NCBI RefSeq assembly: GCF_001704415.2
Contig: NC_030817.1
Span: 55,723,550-55,787,549 of the forward strand
Origin: Capra hircus
Taxonomy: Eukaryota > Chordata > Mammalia > Artiodactyla > Bovidae
Length of the DNA stretch: 64,000 bases
Direction of reading: 5' to 3'
Within the stretch, counting starts at the first letter, position 1. The number at the start of each line of letters is the position of its first letter. This document shows positions 11,065-22,646 of this stretch, piece after piece. A program made the position numbers and the translations under genes. The notes under the pieces were generated by a model that was given only the letters and a program-made list of their open reading frames with translations, ran no database searches and had not been told where the DNA came from.

Positions 11065-13072
11065 GTGAGGCTCTGGCCACCGGAGAGCCAGGTCTGCTGA
11101 AGGATACCCTGATAGCATTAGAGCACGTGGTGCCCGGCTAATTCAGTTAAGACCGATCATCCAGGCCCCTAATCCAGTTTGTTCTGGCTCCCATGTTTCA
11201 GGTGTACCCGCACATACACACATCTGGCTTTTGTCTATTAAGTGGATGGCCTGTACTTGGAAGGAAAGCACAATGTTTTTACCAGCATTGTTGCCTCCTT
11301 TTTGTGAGCACAAATCAAGGACAGTCGATTATGAGGCCATTTTTGGGCTCTGAAGCAGTAATGAAGCATCAATTTCCCAAGTGCCTCCCTCCCTTTGAAC
11401 AGTGGCATGTACCTTCAGTCTTGGATTTATTGATCCTACCTGGTCTCAGTGCTGCTGTGCTCTGGGGCTTACTCTGGTTACCTGATCGATCTTCTGAGAC
11501 CAGGCCCTGATTCCATGCTGAAGCCGCAGTGTGGCCGAGGGTGCAGCACGCCGCTGCCGCCTTCCCTGAGGGCCCACAGTTGACTCCCGGGAGAGCCCTG
11601 AGCAGTGCCAGATGCACGCTGTCGTTGCATAGCTGTTGCCCACATCTTGGCACCGTTTCTCACTGAAGCCTCCCGCAAGTGTTTGCAGTTCTCCGTGGGA
11701 CCTGGGTGTAGGGACATGTTAGATTTAGGAGCCCTCTCTCTCCTTGCTCAACTCCCCTCTGAAATGCTGCATGCATGAGGGGTGTTGTTGCCTCTGCTTT
11801 AGAAATGGCTTTACTTCTGCAGGGAGACCACCCAGGACCCTTTAAGTCCCGAATCCCGGGTCTCTGAGCCCAGCCCCTCATTAGGGAGCAAGTTTTCTCT
11901 GGTAGAAAAGCCTCAGCAATACAGGAGGACCCTGACCTTGGGGCTGTGCATGTCAAGGAGGGCTTTTTCTGAGAGTCAGGCGCCTGCTGTGGAGGGAGAT
12001 GGTTCCCTATCAGGGCCTGGCATCAGCCGCCAGTAGGGAGAGCAAAATGGCATTTCCCTTCTCAGAGAGCACATGCCACTTGTGTCCAGGTAAATAGTAT
12101 GAAACCCCTCACCTATACATTTTATGAGGAAACTGAACATACTCAGCCTGTGGGTATCCCTGTCAGGGGATGAGAGCATTGCTGTCTATCAGGATGCCGT
12201 GCAGAAAGGAAAGTGGACCAGATTCCTGGAGAGGATCCATGGAAAGTCTCCTCGAAGTTTTTTTTTGTTTTTAGATTCTTGCCTGAATGGACTCCTGAAA
12301 AGAGCATGTCACCAGGGTGGGCTGCTCTTGGGCCCTTCCTGAGGGTGCTGGCCTCTGTGCCATGAGCTCTGAGGGCCTGGTTAGGCAGATGGGGCGTGGG
12401 CACAGAGGGGCATGTGGGAGAACTCGGAGTGAAAGGCCGTCACCTCCTCTGCACGGTGGACGTGGTCTCTCTCAAGTGCTCTCACCACAGGATGCTGTAC
12501 TCCCTTCCCTGCCCTGGGCAGTGGGTTTCCCCATTTGAGAAATGAGAGCAGAGGAAGAGGAACCATGGTGACATGAAAGCTGATGGGCAGAAAGTATAAC
12601 CACATAGTCAGAAATTGACATGCTCAAGTATACTGTTAGCTGAGTATTTCTCTCACTTTCTTCTGATCATGGGACTGAATAAATCTCTAATTTACCTATA
12701 AATTGGAGAGATTCTTTAATTCTAGGGTTTTCAATCCTCAGGAGTCAGGATGGTGTGAGGTGCTACTGGGGAAATTGTTTTCAGGCCAAGTTACAAAGGA
12801 TCGCCTGTGCTGGGTGTGTTGGGACCTGGAGGACCACAGGGTAGGGCGTGTGCAGGAGGAACCTACCCACAGGTACTGTGTTGGGACTCAGTGTTGGCAG
12901 GGACCCTGCTGGCTACAGCTGCTGCGTGAATGCAGGGTCTGGACCAGGCATGCCCCCAGGAGTGAAGGCACACCTACAGAGCATTATCACTTGGGGCATT
13001 TGCCCCCACACGCTGTTTTGGTAATTCACCATCCCGGATGTGCTCAGTTTTCATCTTCCTTGCTTCCTGCAG
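11065..13072 (+). other. TLN2: TLN2 intron 5-6 of window
   Basis: 2.0-kb GT-AG intron, phase 0, unusual here in having no recognisable ruminant SINE. Base composition is balanced. Several 70-100-codon open frames on both strands overlap each other and look accidental. Confidence 0.88.
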
Positions 13073-13186
13073 GCGGTGGCCGATCACATTCCTCAGCTGG
13101 TCCAGGGGGTCAGAGGGAGCCAAGCTCAAGCAGAAGACCTGAGCGCCCAGCTGGCTCTCATCATCTCCAGCCAGAACTTCCTCCAG
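13073..13186 (+). CDS. TLN2: TLN2 coding exon 6 of window (rod R4)
   Basis: Thirty-eight codons, phase 0 to 0, acceptor cttcctgcag and donor cag|gtactg. It begins AVADHIPQLVQGVRGSQ and ends SSQNFLQ, about residues 958-995 of talin-1, in R4. The motif LVQGVRGSQAQ is shared by both talins; the following AEDLSAQLALIISS is the talin-2 form. A longer open frame over 12703-13317 crosses this exon in another frame and is not coding. Confidence 0.95.
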
Positions 13187-15888
13187 GTACTGCAGCAGCG
13201 TTCGGCCTGCTCTTCCCCAGGACCACAACCCACCCCACCCCACACTGGGCAGGGGGTTCCCTTTATCCTTTAGGAGAGGACTTCACAGATTCTAGAGCAA
13301 GAGCAAAGTGTTCATAGTATGCAGACCTGGAGAGGGAGATGGAGCTTGGCAAAGCAAGATGCCGACGTATAGGGAAATTTCCATTTTTCTATCTATATTG
13401 CTCTTCTCTGAGGGAACACATGTAACCAGTTCCACTTTTTGAGAACAGCCTAGTACTCGGTATTGCTTTAGGTTCGCTAGTTTCTGGAATATGTCATGCC
13501 ATTATTCATTGAGTTTTCCTGGTGGCTCAGATGGTAAAGAATCTGCCTGCAATGCAGGAGACCCCAGTTCAATCGGTTCGATCTCTGGGTCAGAAAGGTC
13601 CCCTGGAGAAGGGAATGACTACCTGCTCTAGTATTATTGCCTGGAGAATTCCATGGACAGAGGAGTCTGGTGGGCTACAGTCCATGGAGTCACAGAGTCG
13701 GACACGACTGTATGACTAACACTATAACAAGTTTCCAGAATATCTCCTGCCACTATTCATAGCCAGGCAAACAAGAATCAGTGAGTATACCCTCTCCAAA
13801 GGTGTCATGCTTTCTGTGACAGTTGTAGAATTAGTAAGTATTGTTGGGCTTTGTTACATGAGGCTAGGTTCACTTTTTTTTTAATTCAAAAAAATATGAC
13901 TATTAAGTTGTGGGAGCACTCCCTTTGTACTTCTCGTTTTCACATCTCTCAGCACTTTGCCAACTTGGACCCCGTAAACAGTCCATTTGGTTTGATATGT
14001 TTCTTCCTCATCCCTGTCTATTCAGATCTCTGCTTACAGGACCCACTGATACATCTGTTTGGTTAAAGTGCCTTAGCTCTGACATGCAGGCATAGAACAT
14101 GAAAAGCTTGTGCTTCCTCACATTTTAACTTCATACATAAACATATTTATGTATGTATGCATTCTCTTAGGATTCACTGTGTATTAACTGTGCTTTTCAT
14201 GTTAACATTTATATTAAGAACCTTGGTGATTTTGATTCATAGTCTCTCATCTCCTATACTCAGTGGTTATCTGTTCTCCTGTCATTGGGCATACAGGTTG
14301 TTTACAATTAGTTGCCATCATAAACAACCTGTGATATGATAAAAAAGACTTAATGTGTGCTCAAATCTTTGTGCCTCTCCTAAATTGTCTCCTCAGAGTA
14401 AGTTACTAGAACTCAGATTGCAAGCAGCTTGTTTTTATCTTGGGACATCGAGAATTATGGCTTAGACAAGCTGTTTGTCTTCTGCTGTAGGTGGTTAGCG
14501 GGCCTGGAGTCAGTCGTGTTTGCCCCACGGTCAGCAGGATTGTGGGGTCTTAGAATAGTACAGTGTGGATGTGTTCCAGGCTTACTCTGCCAGCCCCTAC
14601 ACTTGTTTTCCTGTTTCTTTTGTTCTTCTAATCTTGCTGTGCATCAGACTTTTACAAGAATAAGTTCAGAGTCAGAAATAAATAGAAATGGAATCAACAG
14701 ACCACAAGTTTCAAACTTTTTTTCAAGTTTGCATTTTAAACTTTCTTCCTATGTGTGATGAAAGAGCCTTTCCAGAAGGATGAATGAATCTAAATGTACA
14801 GCTAGCAGTGTATGGAGCACACGTTTTAATACATCTCTTGCAAGTTGGGAAAGCAGTCATTAAAAAGTCTTTACCAATTTGCTTGGTCAAGCTTTCTTGT
14901 TTGATTTTGCCTTTCTGTGGTTTTCACAGTGTTTAACACTGGTTTTGTTTCAGTTATTTGTTTTTATTATGTAAACTTGTCTCTTTATGCTTTTTGTATA
15001 TTCATGCTAATTTTTCATATAATCCTCTTGAATTCTTTAAATATTAATAATATTCCTATGTTGTTGATATTTATGACCTGGCATTTAAATTGTTATAGCT
15101 GTGCTAAGAGCAGTTGTGTAGCATACATATCAAAACCCTTAAAATTATGTATACTCTTTGCTCTGAAAACTTTATTCCATAGAATTTATTTTTTTAAAAA
15201 ATGAATGTGTACAAAATTTTAGCTACAGAAGTGTTTATCACATTATTGTTTATTATATTTGAAAATATGAAAACATACTCAATACAGGATTGAAAAGTCA
15301 TAACAGACATACACTGGAGTGTTATAACAGCTATCAAAAAATAGAATATGCGGAACAAGAAGATTGAAAAACAGAATAAGTAGTATGATCTTATTTTGGA
15401 AAATATATGTGCATGCACACAGCACCCACACATGGTGAAATTTTCCTGGATTCTGAGATGTGAGAGGTCATTTGTTTCATATTACATCCCTATATTTTTC
15501 TGAATAGTCTATTAGATATAGTTGAGACACAGATTCAAGAGCTATTCCAAGAAACACAATATCTTTAACAAGAAATCTCTTTCAAAAAAAAAGAACTCTC
15601 TTTCAAATCTTTTTTAAATAAGAATTTCAAGCCACCATCCCAATTTTAATTTTACTCCCCACTCTACCCACAAAGACACATACTTTTTGTTTCAGACATT
15701 CCTAGAATGTCCTGCCCTAGAATATCTGATTTGGGGTGGCAAATTTGGGGAGAAACTAGATAGTTTTAATATTCATTGTTTTAGGCCAAAGTGAGTTGTG
15801 ACTGATACGGGGGCCTTGCTCTCCGGGTCTCTCTTCTCTGACTCTTGCTGCCCAGGAGCTGTCTGACTTTCTGTTTTTCTCTCTACAG
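13187..15888 (+). other. TLN2: TLN2 intron 6-7 of window
   Basis: 2.7-kb GT-AG intron, phase 0. It has one Bov-tA SINE (13510-13731) between 29-bp imperfect direct repeats. From 14100 to 15600 the sequence is AT-rich and partly resembles decayed antisense L1 without a clear match. No gene seen. Confidence 0.88.
13481..13760 (+). repeat. Bov-tA SINE with long flanking direct repeats
   Basis: Sense copy at 13510-13731 with a small duplicated patch in the head (ttcaatcggttcgatc). It is flanked by 29-bp imperfect direct repeats, 13481-13509 and 13732-13760, differing at five positions. Confidence 0.9.
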
Positions 15889-16023
15889 CCTGGAAGCAAG
15901 ATGGTATCCTCTGCCAAAGCTGCAGTGCCCACCGTCAGCGACCAGGCTGCGGCCATGCAACTGAGCCAGTGTGCCAAGAACCTCGCCACCAGCTTGGCAG
16001 AGCTGCGTACCGCCTCACAGAAG
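15889..16023 (+). CDS. TLN2: TLN2 coding exon 7 of window (rod R4), GC donor
   Basis: Forty-five codons, phase 0 to 0, after the strong acceptor tttttctctctacag. It begins PGSKMVSSAKAAVPTV and ends LAELRTASQK, about residues 996-1040 of talin-1, closing bundle R4. The donor is aag|gcaagt: GC replaces GT at 16024-16025 inside an otherwise good donor. The next exon starts AHEACGPM, which joins exactly as in both talins, so the junction is fixed by homology. The nearest GT (16028) would add four bases and break the frame. Confidence 0.95.
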
Positions 16024-16537
16024 GCAAGTGCACCCTTGTCATGCAGTTAGCTTGCCAGAAGTGAAGCTTTTAATTCCTTACTACCTGTTGTGACCTGGGT
16101 GTTCCTTGGGGCCAGAACATTGCTGGGCATGTTTCTTGGTGAAATTGTTTCATTTGCTTGACCATTAAATATGCTCGTGTGGACTGGCTTCTACCACTCT
16201 TAACTGTCTCCTCGATTTAGTTATCACCTTCTGGTTACAGATGACTTTGGTTAAACTATGCTAGTTTACATACTCCCCCCTCCTCCCTTACGCTGGGACT
16301 AGCAATGACCTATTTCTCACAATCTTAGAGGAGACTGGTCATCTGTTTCTTGATGCAGGTAGACTGTGGGCAAAGTAAGTGATCACATCATTCAGATACT
16401 ATCTTGTGAATTTAGTAACAAATTATGTAGGTGGTGGGTCTAATCTGGAGGATCATTTTCATTCCCTTTGTCCTGAAAGGTTTCCATGTCTTAAATGGGA
16501 ACATTCACCTTACCGGGATTCTTAATAGAACAGAATT

Positions 16538-16816
16538 AGGGATTGAGGCAATGGCACCCCACTCCAGCACTCTTGCCTGGAAAATCCCATGGACAGAGGA
16601 GCCTGGTAGGCTGCAGTCCACGGGGTCGCAAAGAGTCGGACACGACTGAGCGACTTCACTTTCACTTTCATGCATTGGAGAAGGAAATGGTAACCCACTC
16701 CAGTGTTCTTGCCTAGAGAATCCCAGGGACGGGGAAGCCTGGCAGGCTGCCGTCTATGGGGCTGCACAGAGTCGGACACGACTGAAGCGACTTAGCTGCA
16801 GCAGCAGGGATTGAGG
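16538..16816 (+). repeat. Bov-A2 dimeric SINE with target duplication
   Basis: Two BovA monomers with the ttcactttcactttcatgca linker, between direct repeats agggattgagg at 16538-16548 and 16806-16816. Confidence 0.93.
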
Positions 16817-17064
16817 AGTTTCTGTCTCTGGAACTTATTCATTACCAAAGACCCTCCTTACCATTCTGTTTGATATGGTATTAGCATGAAGTTCTGGCAT
16901 GAATTCATTGTTCCTTACTGTAACAATCCCTTTGTAGAAGCAAGCAGCCTCATACATGACTAAGGGAAGAAGATTTGAAGCTGATTTGAATTTATAATAT
17001 AAACAGTGTACTATATCACCTAAGGAAAGATATAATCTAGAGATTTAGATTATATCTAATAAAA

Positions 17065-17290
17065 AAGTTATTTTGAACCCTGTTTCTCAAATAGAGGTCC
17101 CGAAGCCATCTGCACTGGAATCACATGGAAGCACTTAAAATACAGGTTCCTGGCCCTTGCCCTTGAGTACCCAAGTCAGAATCTCAGGTTATAGAGCCCA
17201 AACATCTGCATTTTAACAAATTTCCTCAGTGACCGTGACACACCCCCCTCCAACAACTGCTTTGGAGCTGTGAGCCCCAAAGTGGGACTC
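17065..17290 (+). repeat. MER5A-like hAT remnant
   Basis: Pattern of gaatcaca, cagaatctcaggtt, catctgcattttaacaa and a terminal inverted-repeat-like end recalls MER5A, but it is diverged. Limits approximate. Confidence 0.5.
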
Positions 17291-17378
17291 AAGCAAGATT
17301 GTGCACTGGGTTCATGAAGATTTTGTGAGAGCTTCTAATTATTTTATATATAGTGTGAGGGTTAAGTGTATAGGCTCT

Positions 17379-17545
17379 GGGACTTCCCTGATGGTCCAGT
17401 GGTTAAGACTGTGCTCCCAACACAGGGGGCCTGGGTTCGATCCCTGGTCAGGGAACTGGTCTCATATGTGGCAACTAAAGATCCCATAGGCCACAGCAAA
17501 GTTCTAAGACCCAGCTCAGCCAAATAAATAATTTAAAAAAAAAAA
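17379..17545 (+). repeat. CHR-type tRNA-Glu SINE
   Basis: Cetartiodactyl SINE in sense: gggacttccctgatggtcca, ttaagactgtgctccc, B-box gggttcgatccctggtcagg, and an A-rich tail after agccaaataaata. Confidence 0.88.
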
Positions 17546-17934
17546 AAGAATTTGAATCTAAATATTCAAATTCTGGCTTTGCTATCGACTAATTTTTTTT
17601 TTTTTTATCGACTAATTTTGTAACCTGGCAAGTTAATTAACCTCTCGATGTCTCAGCGTCCTCACCTAGTAATACTCACCATAGAAATCAATCAAATAGT
17701 GTGTCCTGCTGCTGCTGTTACTATTATCTAAAAATGAAAGATGCTAAGATTTACCTGTTTTTAATATATTTGTATGTGTATAATTTATTAATAAGCATGT
17801 TGGGGGGGATGTGATTAAAGCATTTGGAGACTAGTGTTTCTAAAAGATCACAGAATGAAGTAGTTTTCTTTAAAGTTTTTACTAAGGAAAAGCATCTTTC
17901 ATAACCTTCAGTATGAAAAGGTAATGGTTTACAA

Positions 17935-18297
17935 TCTAGAGATTTGAAAAAGAATCGACTCTTGAGAGTCCCTTGGACTGCTAGGAGATCAAACCAGTCA
18001 ATCCTAAAGGAAGTCAGTCCTGAATATTCCTTGGAAGGACTGACGCTGAAGCTGAAACTCCAATACTTTGGCCACCTGATGCGAAGAACTGACTCATGGG
18101 AAAAGACCCTGATGCTGGGAAAGATTGAGGGCAGGAGGAGAAGGGGATGACAGAAGATGAGATGGTTGGATGACGTCACTGACTCAGTGGACATGGTTTG
18201 AGCAAACTCGGAGAACTGATGATAGATAGGGAAGCCTAGCATGCTGCAGTCCATGTTGCAGAGTCGGACATAACTGAGTGACTGAACTGAACTGAAT
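17935..18297 (+). repeat. BovB LINE, 3' fragment
   Basis: Sense 3' end of BovB. It encodes remnants of the ORF2 C terminus (RVPWTARRSNQSILKE, LQYFGHLMRR) and ends with the typical gactgaactgaactga tail. Frames are broken by stops. Confidence 0.9.
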
Positions 18298-18721
18298 TTT
18301 GGTATAGACTTGTCCCTAGAGTCCTGGGTTCATTTGTTGGTTTGTTCATTCAGCTCCCACATGCTTCCCAAGTTTCGTGTGCACTCATACTGTGCTGGCT
18401 GCCCCATGTCTAGAACCCAGACACAGTGAGTAAGGATGCTCTTAGTCTGAGAGGCAGTGTATTGCAGATATAAACAGCTTCAAGGAGACTTTAAGTATAT
18501 CCTGTTATGAAGCACACACAACTGATTATTTAGGAAACTTAGGACTGAAGTCTTAACTGAGCATAATTTTGTTCTCTTAGGAAATGCTAGTTACCTTTGC
18601 TTGCTCTTGCTAAATTAGGAGAGTCATTGGTTATATCCAGAAAAGCATTCATGTGTTGCAAGGTACTGGGGTTGCTTTTCCAAGCAGACCTTCGTGTACA
18701 TATTTCCATCTCTGTTGACAG

Positions 18722-18850
18722 GCCCATGAAGCCTGTGGTCCCATGGAAATCGATTCAGCACTGAGCACTGTGCAGACCCTGAAGAGTGAACTGCAGGACG
18801 CCAAGATGGCGGCTGTGGAGAGTCAGCTGAAGCCACTGCCCGGGGAGACG
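18722..18850 (+). CDS. TLN2: TLN2 coding exon 8 of window (rod R5)
   Basis: Forty-three codons, phase 0 to 0, acceptor ctgttgacag and donor acg|gtagga. It begins AHEACGPMEIDSALS and ends KPLPGET, about residues 1041-1083 of talin-1, at the R4/R5 boundary and first R5 helix. The KPLPGET linker is identical in both talins. It is spliced from a GC donor 2.7 kb upstream. Confidence 0.95.
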
Positions 18851-19589
18851 GTAGGAGATGTCGGTGGCTGCCAGGGGTGGGGCTTCACCTTCTATTAGGA
18901 TACGTCACGGCATTTTTAGAAGTTGCAGGTCAGTGCGCCTAAATTTCAAGTTTTGTTAGTGCAAAGCCCAAGATGGCCCCGTGTCTCTAGAACTGTGTTA
19001 GGGTAGAGATGGCTCCAAGGGGTCTCTGGTGATGGGTCTGTGTGTGCTCCCCTAGGGTGTGACTGGGATGGCCAGGCATCTGTTAATATTCACCCCTCTT
19101 TTCCATAAACAATACCTGCTGGTGGTTGAGGCCAGGGTTCTAATCCTGTGCCTTTTTCTGAAAAGAATGCCCAGTGCAGCTGAATGAACTATGTTTACAC
19201 ATTGAAGTTCTGGCTTTCTTGGTTCAGGATGTATCATCCACCAGTTGTGGGCAAGTCCTGATCTTCAAAGTATTTTATCTGTGAAATGGGTGGCAGTTAA
19301 ATTATAAAGATAAATGCAAATTATTTTCAACAGTCATATTAAAAAAATTTTTTTTCCATAATATAATGGGCAGTGACAAAGCACTTTGCTGTAGTAAACC
19401 CACAACAGCAAATGGAATGATGGCACCAGAAATCTAGCTTAATCACGTTCTATCTCCTAATGCCTGTGCCGGGGTTCTCTTGGCTACAGTTTTACCAATT
19501 GTCCTCGTTTGTATATAGATACCTCCTTTCCCTTACTCTTGAACATTGCTGATAAGATACCTTCATTTATTAAGCACCTGTTAAGCAGT

Positions 19590-19780
19590 GTAAACACACA
19601 CAATCCATCTAGTTTATCCTGACAGTAACTTAATTAACAAGTGTTGTTCATCCCATTTTACAGCTGAGAAAACAGAGGTGTATGTTGGTCACTGTTCTTC
19701 TTCATGCTACCTGGCATTAGCATCACAATCATGGTTTGAACCCAGATCTACAGGACTCCCTAACAATGTCCTTGATATTT
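19590..19780 (+). repeat. MIR-like ancient SINE
   Basis: cccattttacagctgagaaaac-type core is present with decayed flanks. Confidence 0.55.
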
Positions 19781-19914
19781 TACACTGAGAACTTTTAACT
19801 AGTGCCATTCTTTGGATGAACTTTTTAAAACCATTCAGAATATAAAGAGACTAATTTATCATTGAGCAACCTGGTACATAGGAAGCACACAGAAAATAAT
19901 CAAGGCAAGCTACC

Positions 19915-20050
19915 CTTCATTGTAAAAACTAGGCAACTCGGGCTCAGAGAGGTTAAGTCACTTACCTAAAGTGCCCCAGCTAATGATGAGGTCAGGATTG
20001 GCTCCTGGGCCAGCGGCTTTGCACTGTGGTCCAGGTGACCCTTTGCAAAG
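19915..20050 (+). repeat. MIR-like ancient SINE
   Basis: Contains ggctcagagaggttaagtca and cttacctaaagtgcccc-type core sequence. Confidence 0.6.
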
Positions 20051-20629
20051 TTCTGTGCTCCAAGAAGCCCATTCTGCCTTTACATAAAACAACTGGTTAG
20101 TTAGAATGCAAGAAACATCATGTAATTTTTTAAGAAATTGTTGTGTGTACTGTATTATATGGTTGCCTGTAATGGACCAGGCTCTGTTTTTCACTTGAAG
20201 AAAATGCCTCTTAGAAAACATGTTTTGTAGTTAAAATAGCATGCACTTCCTGATCACCCAAAAGTTCTCTTCCAAAATGTTGTCCTCATCTAGTAATCAA
20301 ACAATTACTCATATCCTAGGTCTCTATTGACTTTATTCTCTGAATTATTTATTCTGTTGACAAAGCAAGATGACGTGCTCGTCATGGGAAGCAAGCACTT
20401 TGCCCGTTTTCATAATCTCATTTACCACTCCAAGCCTCTATTTCTATTGCATTTCCTTCGGGTTAGAATTCCATAAAAGTATTATGATCAAATTGAACAA
20501 TGATAATGGTCCCACGTGCCAGGAAGGTGGAACAGCTGGCTGTCTGCCCACTTCCTGCCAAGGCATAATTAATTCTCACTAAGGATTTGTTGCAGACTTT
20601 CTGAATTAGCTTCTAAAGGCATAATACTA

Positions 20630-20830
20630 ATAGCTACCATTTGTTGAGTACCTACATTAATTCTCTGAAAACCTTTGAGCTAGATACTATAATCTCAGGA
20701 CACAGAGACCTGGAGAGGTTCAATGAATTACCCAAACCTATCACAGGTAGCAAGTAGAGGAGGGAAGCAGAGGGCAGGGTGTGAACTCAGATTTGTTTAC
20801 CCTGAAGCCTGGGTTCTTTCTCCTCTATCA
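20630..20830 (+). repeat. MIR-like ancient SINE
   Basis: Starts taccatttgttgagtacct, then gagaggttcaatgaattacc and a gtgtgaactcagattt segment. Confidence 0.65.
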
Positions 20831-20968
20831 CCTACTTCTTCATAGGCCCATTGATATATTAGATGGGAAAGAGTTGAAGCCCAGTTTGATTTGCGTTATT
20901 TGGGGACTAAGACATTTGTGGATGATTCAGTTCTTCTAAGTTCTTCTCCCCATTGCATATTCTTACAG

Positions 20969-21071
20969 CTGGAAAAATGTGCTCAGGACCTGGGAAGTAC
21001 ATCTAAAGCAGTAGGCTCCTCCATGGCGCAGCTGCTGACCTGTGCTGCTCAAGGCAATGAGCACTACACAG
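20969..21071 (+). CDS. TLN2: TLN2 coding exon 9 of window (rod R5)
   Basis: 103 nt, phase 0 in and phase 1 out; acceptor attcttacag and donor g|gtgaga. It begins LEKCAQDLGSTSKAV and ends GNEHYT plus one base of a split glycine codon, about residues 1084-1118 of talin-1, in R5. It is followed by the largest intron of the window, so the next coding base lies 16.6 kb away. The phase-1 ending is matched by the two leading G bases of the exon at 37697. Confidence 0.95.
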
Positions 21072-21299
21072 GTGAGACTCGCCTTCATGATGCCCTGAGG
21101 CCAGGTACAGACCATGGGCTGGTGGGAGGAGTTCATTGATTTGACAATGAACCTGATGTTTTTATTTCAGCAGTTCAACATACATTTCTCAAGCACATTC
21201 CGCATGCTTGTTACTGGGCTTGATGCTAAGCATACAAAAACTAATCAAATATGATCCCCAAAACTATCAATATTTGTGATTTTTGGCATCCCAGGGTAA

Positions 21300-22646
21300 T
21301 TGCTGGGAGAAATAGTGGAAAACAATAGAATGGGAAAGACTAGAGATCTCTTCAAGAAACTTAGAGATACCAAGGGAACATTTCATGCAAAGATGGGCTC
21401 AATAAAGGACAGAAATGGTATGGAACTAACAGAAGCAGAAGATATTAAGAAGAGGTGGCAAGAATACACAGAAGAACTGTACAAAAAAGATCTTCACGAC
21501 CCAGATAATCACGAAGGTGTGATCACTCACCTAGAGCCAGACATCCTGGAATGTGAAGTCAAGTGGGCCTTAGGAAGCATCACTACAAACAAAGCTAGTG
21601 GAGATGATGGAATTCCAGTTGAGCTATTTCAAATCCTGAAAGATGATTCTGTGAAAGTGCTGCACTCAATATGCCAGCAAATTTGGAAAACTCAGCAGTG
21701 GCCACAGGACTGGAAAAGGTCAGTTTTCATTCCAATCCCAAAGAAAGGCAATGCCAAAGAATGCTCAAACTACCACACAACTGCACTCATCTCACATGCT
21801 AGTAAAGTAATGCTCAAAATTCTCCAAGCCAGGCTTCAGCAATACGTGAACCGTGAACTTCCAGATATCCAAGCTGGTTTTAGAAAAGGCAGAGGAACCA
21901 GAGATCAAATTGCCAACATCTGCTGGATCATGGAAAAAGCAAGAGAGTTCCAGAAAAACATCTATTTCTGCTTTATTGACTATGCCAAAGCCTTTGACTG
22001 TGTGGATCACAATGAACTGTGGAAAATTCTGAAAGAGATGAGAATACCAGACCCCCTGACCTGCCTCTTGAAAAACCTGTATGCAGGTCAGGAAGCAACA
22101 GTTAGAACTGGACGTGGAACAACAGACTGGTTCCAAACAGGAAAAGGAGTACGTCAAGGCTGTATATTGTCACCCTGCTTATTTAACTTACATGCAGAGT
22201 ACATCATGAGAAGTGCTGGGCTGGAAGAAGCACAAGCTGGAATCAAGATTGCTGGGAGAAATATCAATAACCTCAGATATGCAGATGACACCACCCTTTT
22301 GGCAGAAAGTGAAGAAAAACTAAAGAGCCTCTTGATGAAAGTGAAAGAGGAGAGTGAAAAAGTTGGCTTAAAACTCAACATTCAGAAAACTAAGATCATG
22401 GCATCTGGTCCCATCACTTCATGGCAAATTGATGGGGAAACAGTGGCTGACTTTATTTTGAGGGGCTCCAAGATTGCTTCAGATGGTGATTGCAGCCATG
22501 AAATTAAAAGACACTTACTCCTTGGAAGAAAAGTTATGACCAACCTAGATAGCATATTGAAAGGCAGAGACATTCCTTTGCCAACAAAGGTCCGTCTAGT
22601 CAAGGCTATGGTTTTTCCTTTGGTTGTGTACGGATGTGAGAGTTGA
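21300..22646 (+). pseudogene. BovB ORF2 fragment: reverse transcriptase
   Basis: A 448-codon open frame covering most of an RTE reverse transcriptase. Motif A FIDYAKAFDCVD is near residue 225, motif B GVRQGCILSPCLFNL near 283, the catalytic motif C RYADDTTLLAES near 325 and motif D LKLNIQKTKIM near 358. It stops at 22644-22646, where related copies (for example at 25640) have TGG for tryptophan in YGCESWT; a second stop follows at 22668-22670. It lacks the N-terminal endonuclease and has no start of its own, so it is a dead fragment despite the long frame. Confidence 0.9.

Larger units (their letters stand above)
16024..18721 (+). other. TLN2: TLN2 intron 7-8 of window, GC-AG type
   Basis: 2.7-kb intron with GC (16024-16025) in place of GT and a normal AG at 18720-18721. 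It carries a Bov-A2 dimer (16549-16805), a MER5A-like stretch (17065-17290), a CHR-type SINE (17379-17545) and a BovB 3' fragment (17935-18297). The last 400 bases show nothing recognisable. Confidence 0.9.
18851..20968 (+). other. TLN2: TLN2 intron 8-9 of window
   Basis: 2.1-kb GT-AG intron, phase 0, containing three ancient MIR-like stretches (19590-19780, 19915-20050, 20630-20830) and no ruminant-specific SINE. No other feature seen. Confidence 0.85.

Noticed and set aside
12703..13317. 204-codon open frame on the plus strand
   Set aside because: It crosses exon 6 in the wrong frame and both splice sites; the talin frame is different and fully supported.
16024..16028. Use of the GT at 16028 as a normal donor for exon 7
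   Set aside because: It would add four bases, break the reading frame and lose the conserved QK-AHEACG junction.
17379..17460. tRNA gene from B-box-like ggttcgatccctgg motifs (also at other SINEs)
   Set aside because: These are tRNA-derived heads of CHR and Bov-tA SINEs with no complete cloverleaf.
21300..22646. A host gene encoding a reverse transcriptase
   Set aside because: It is a truncated BovB LINE with the typical tail, related copies nearby and disabling stops.
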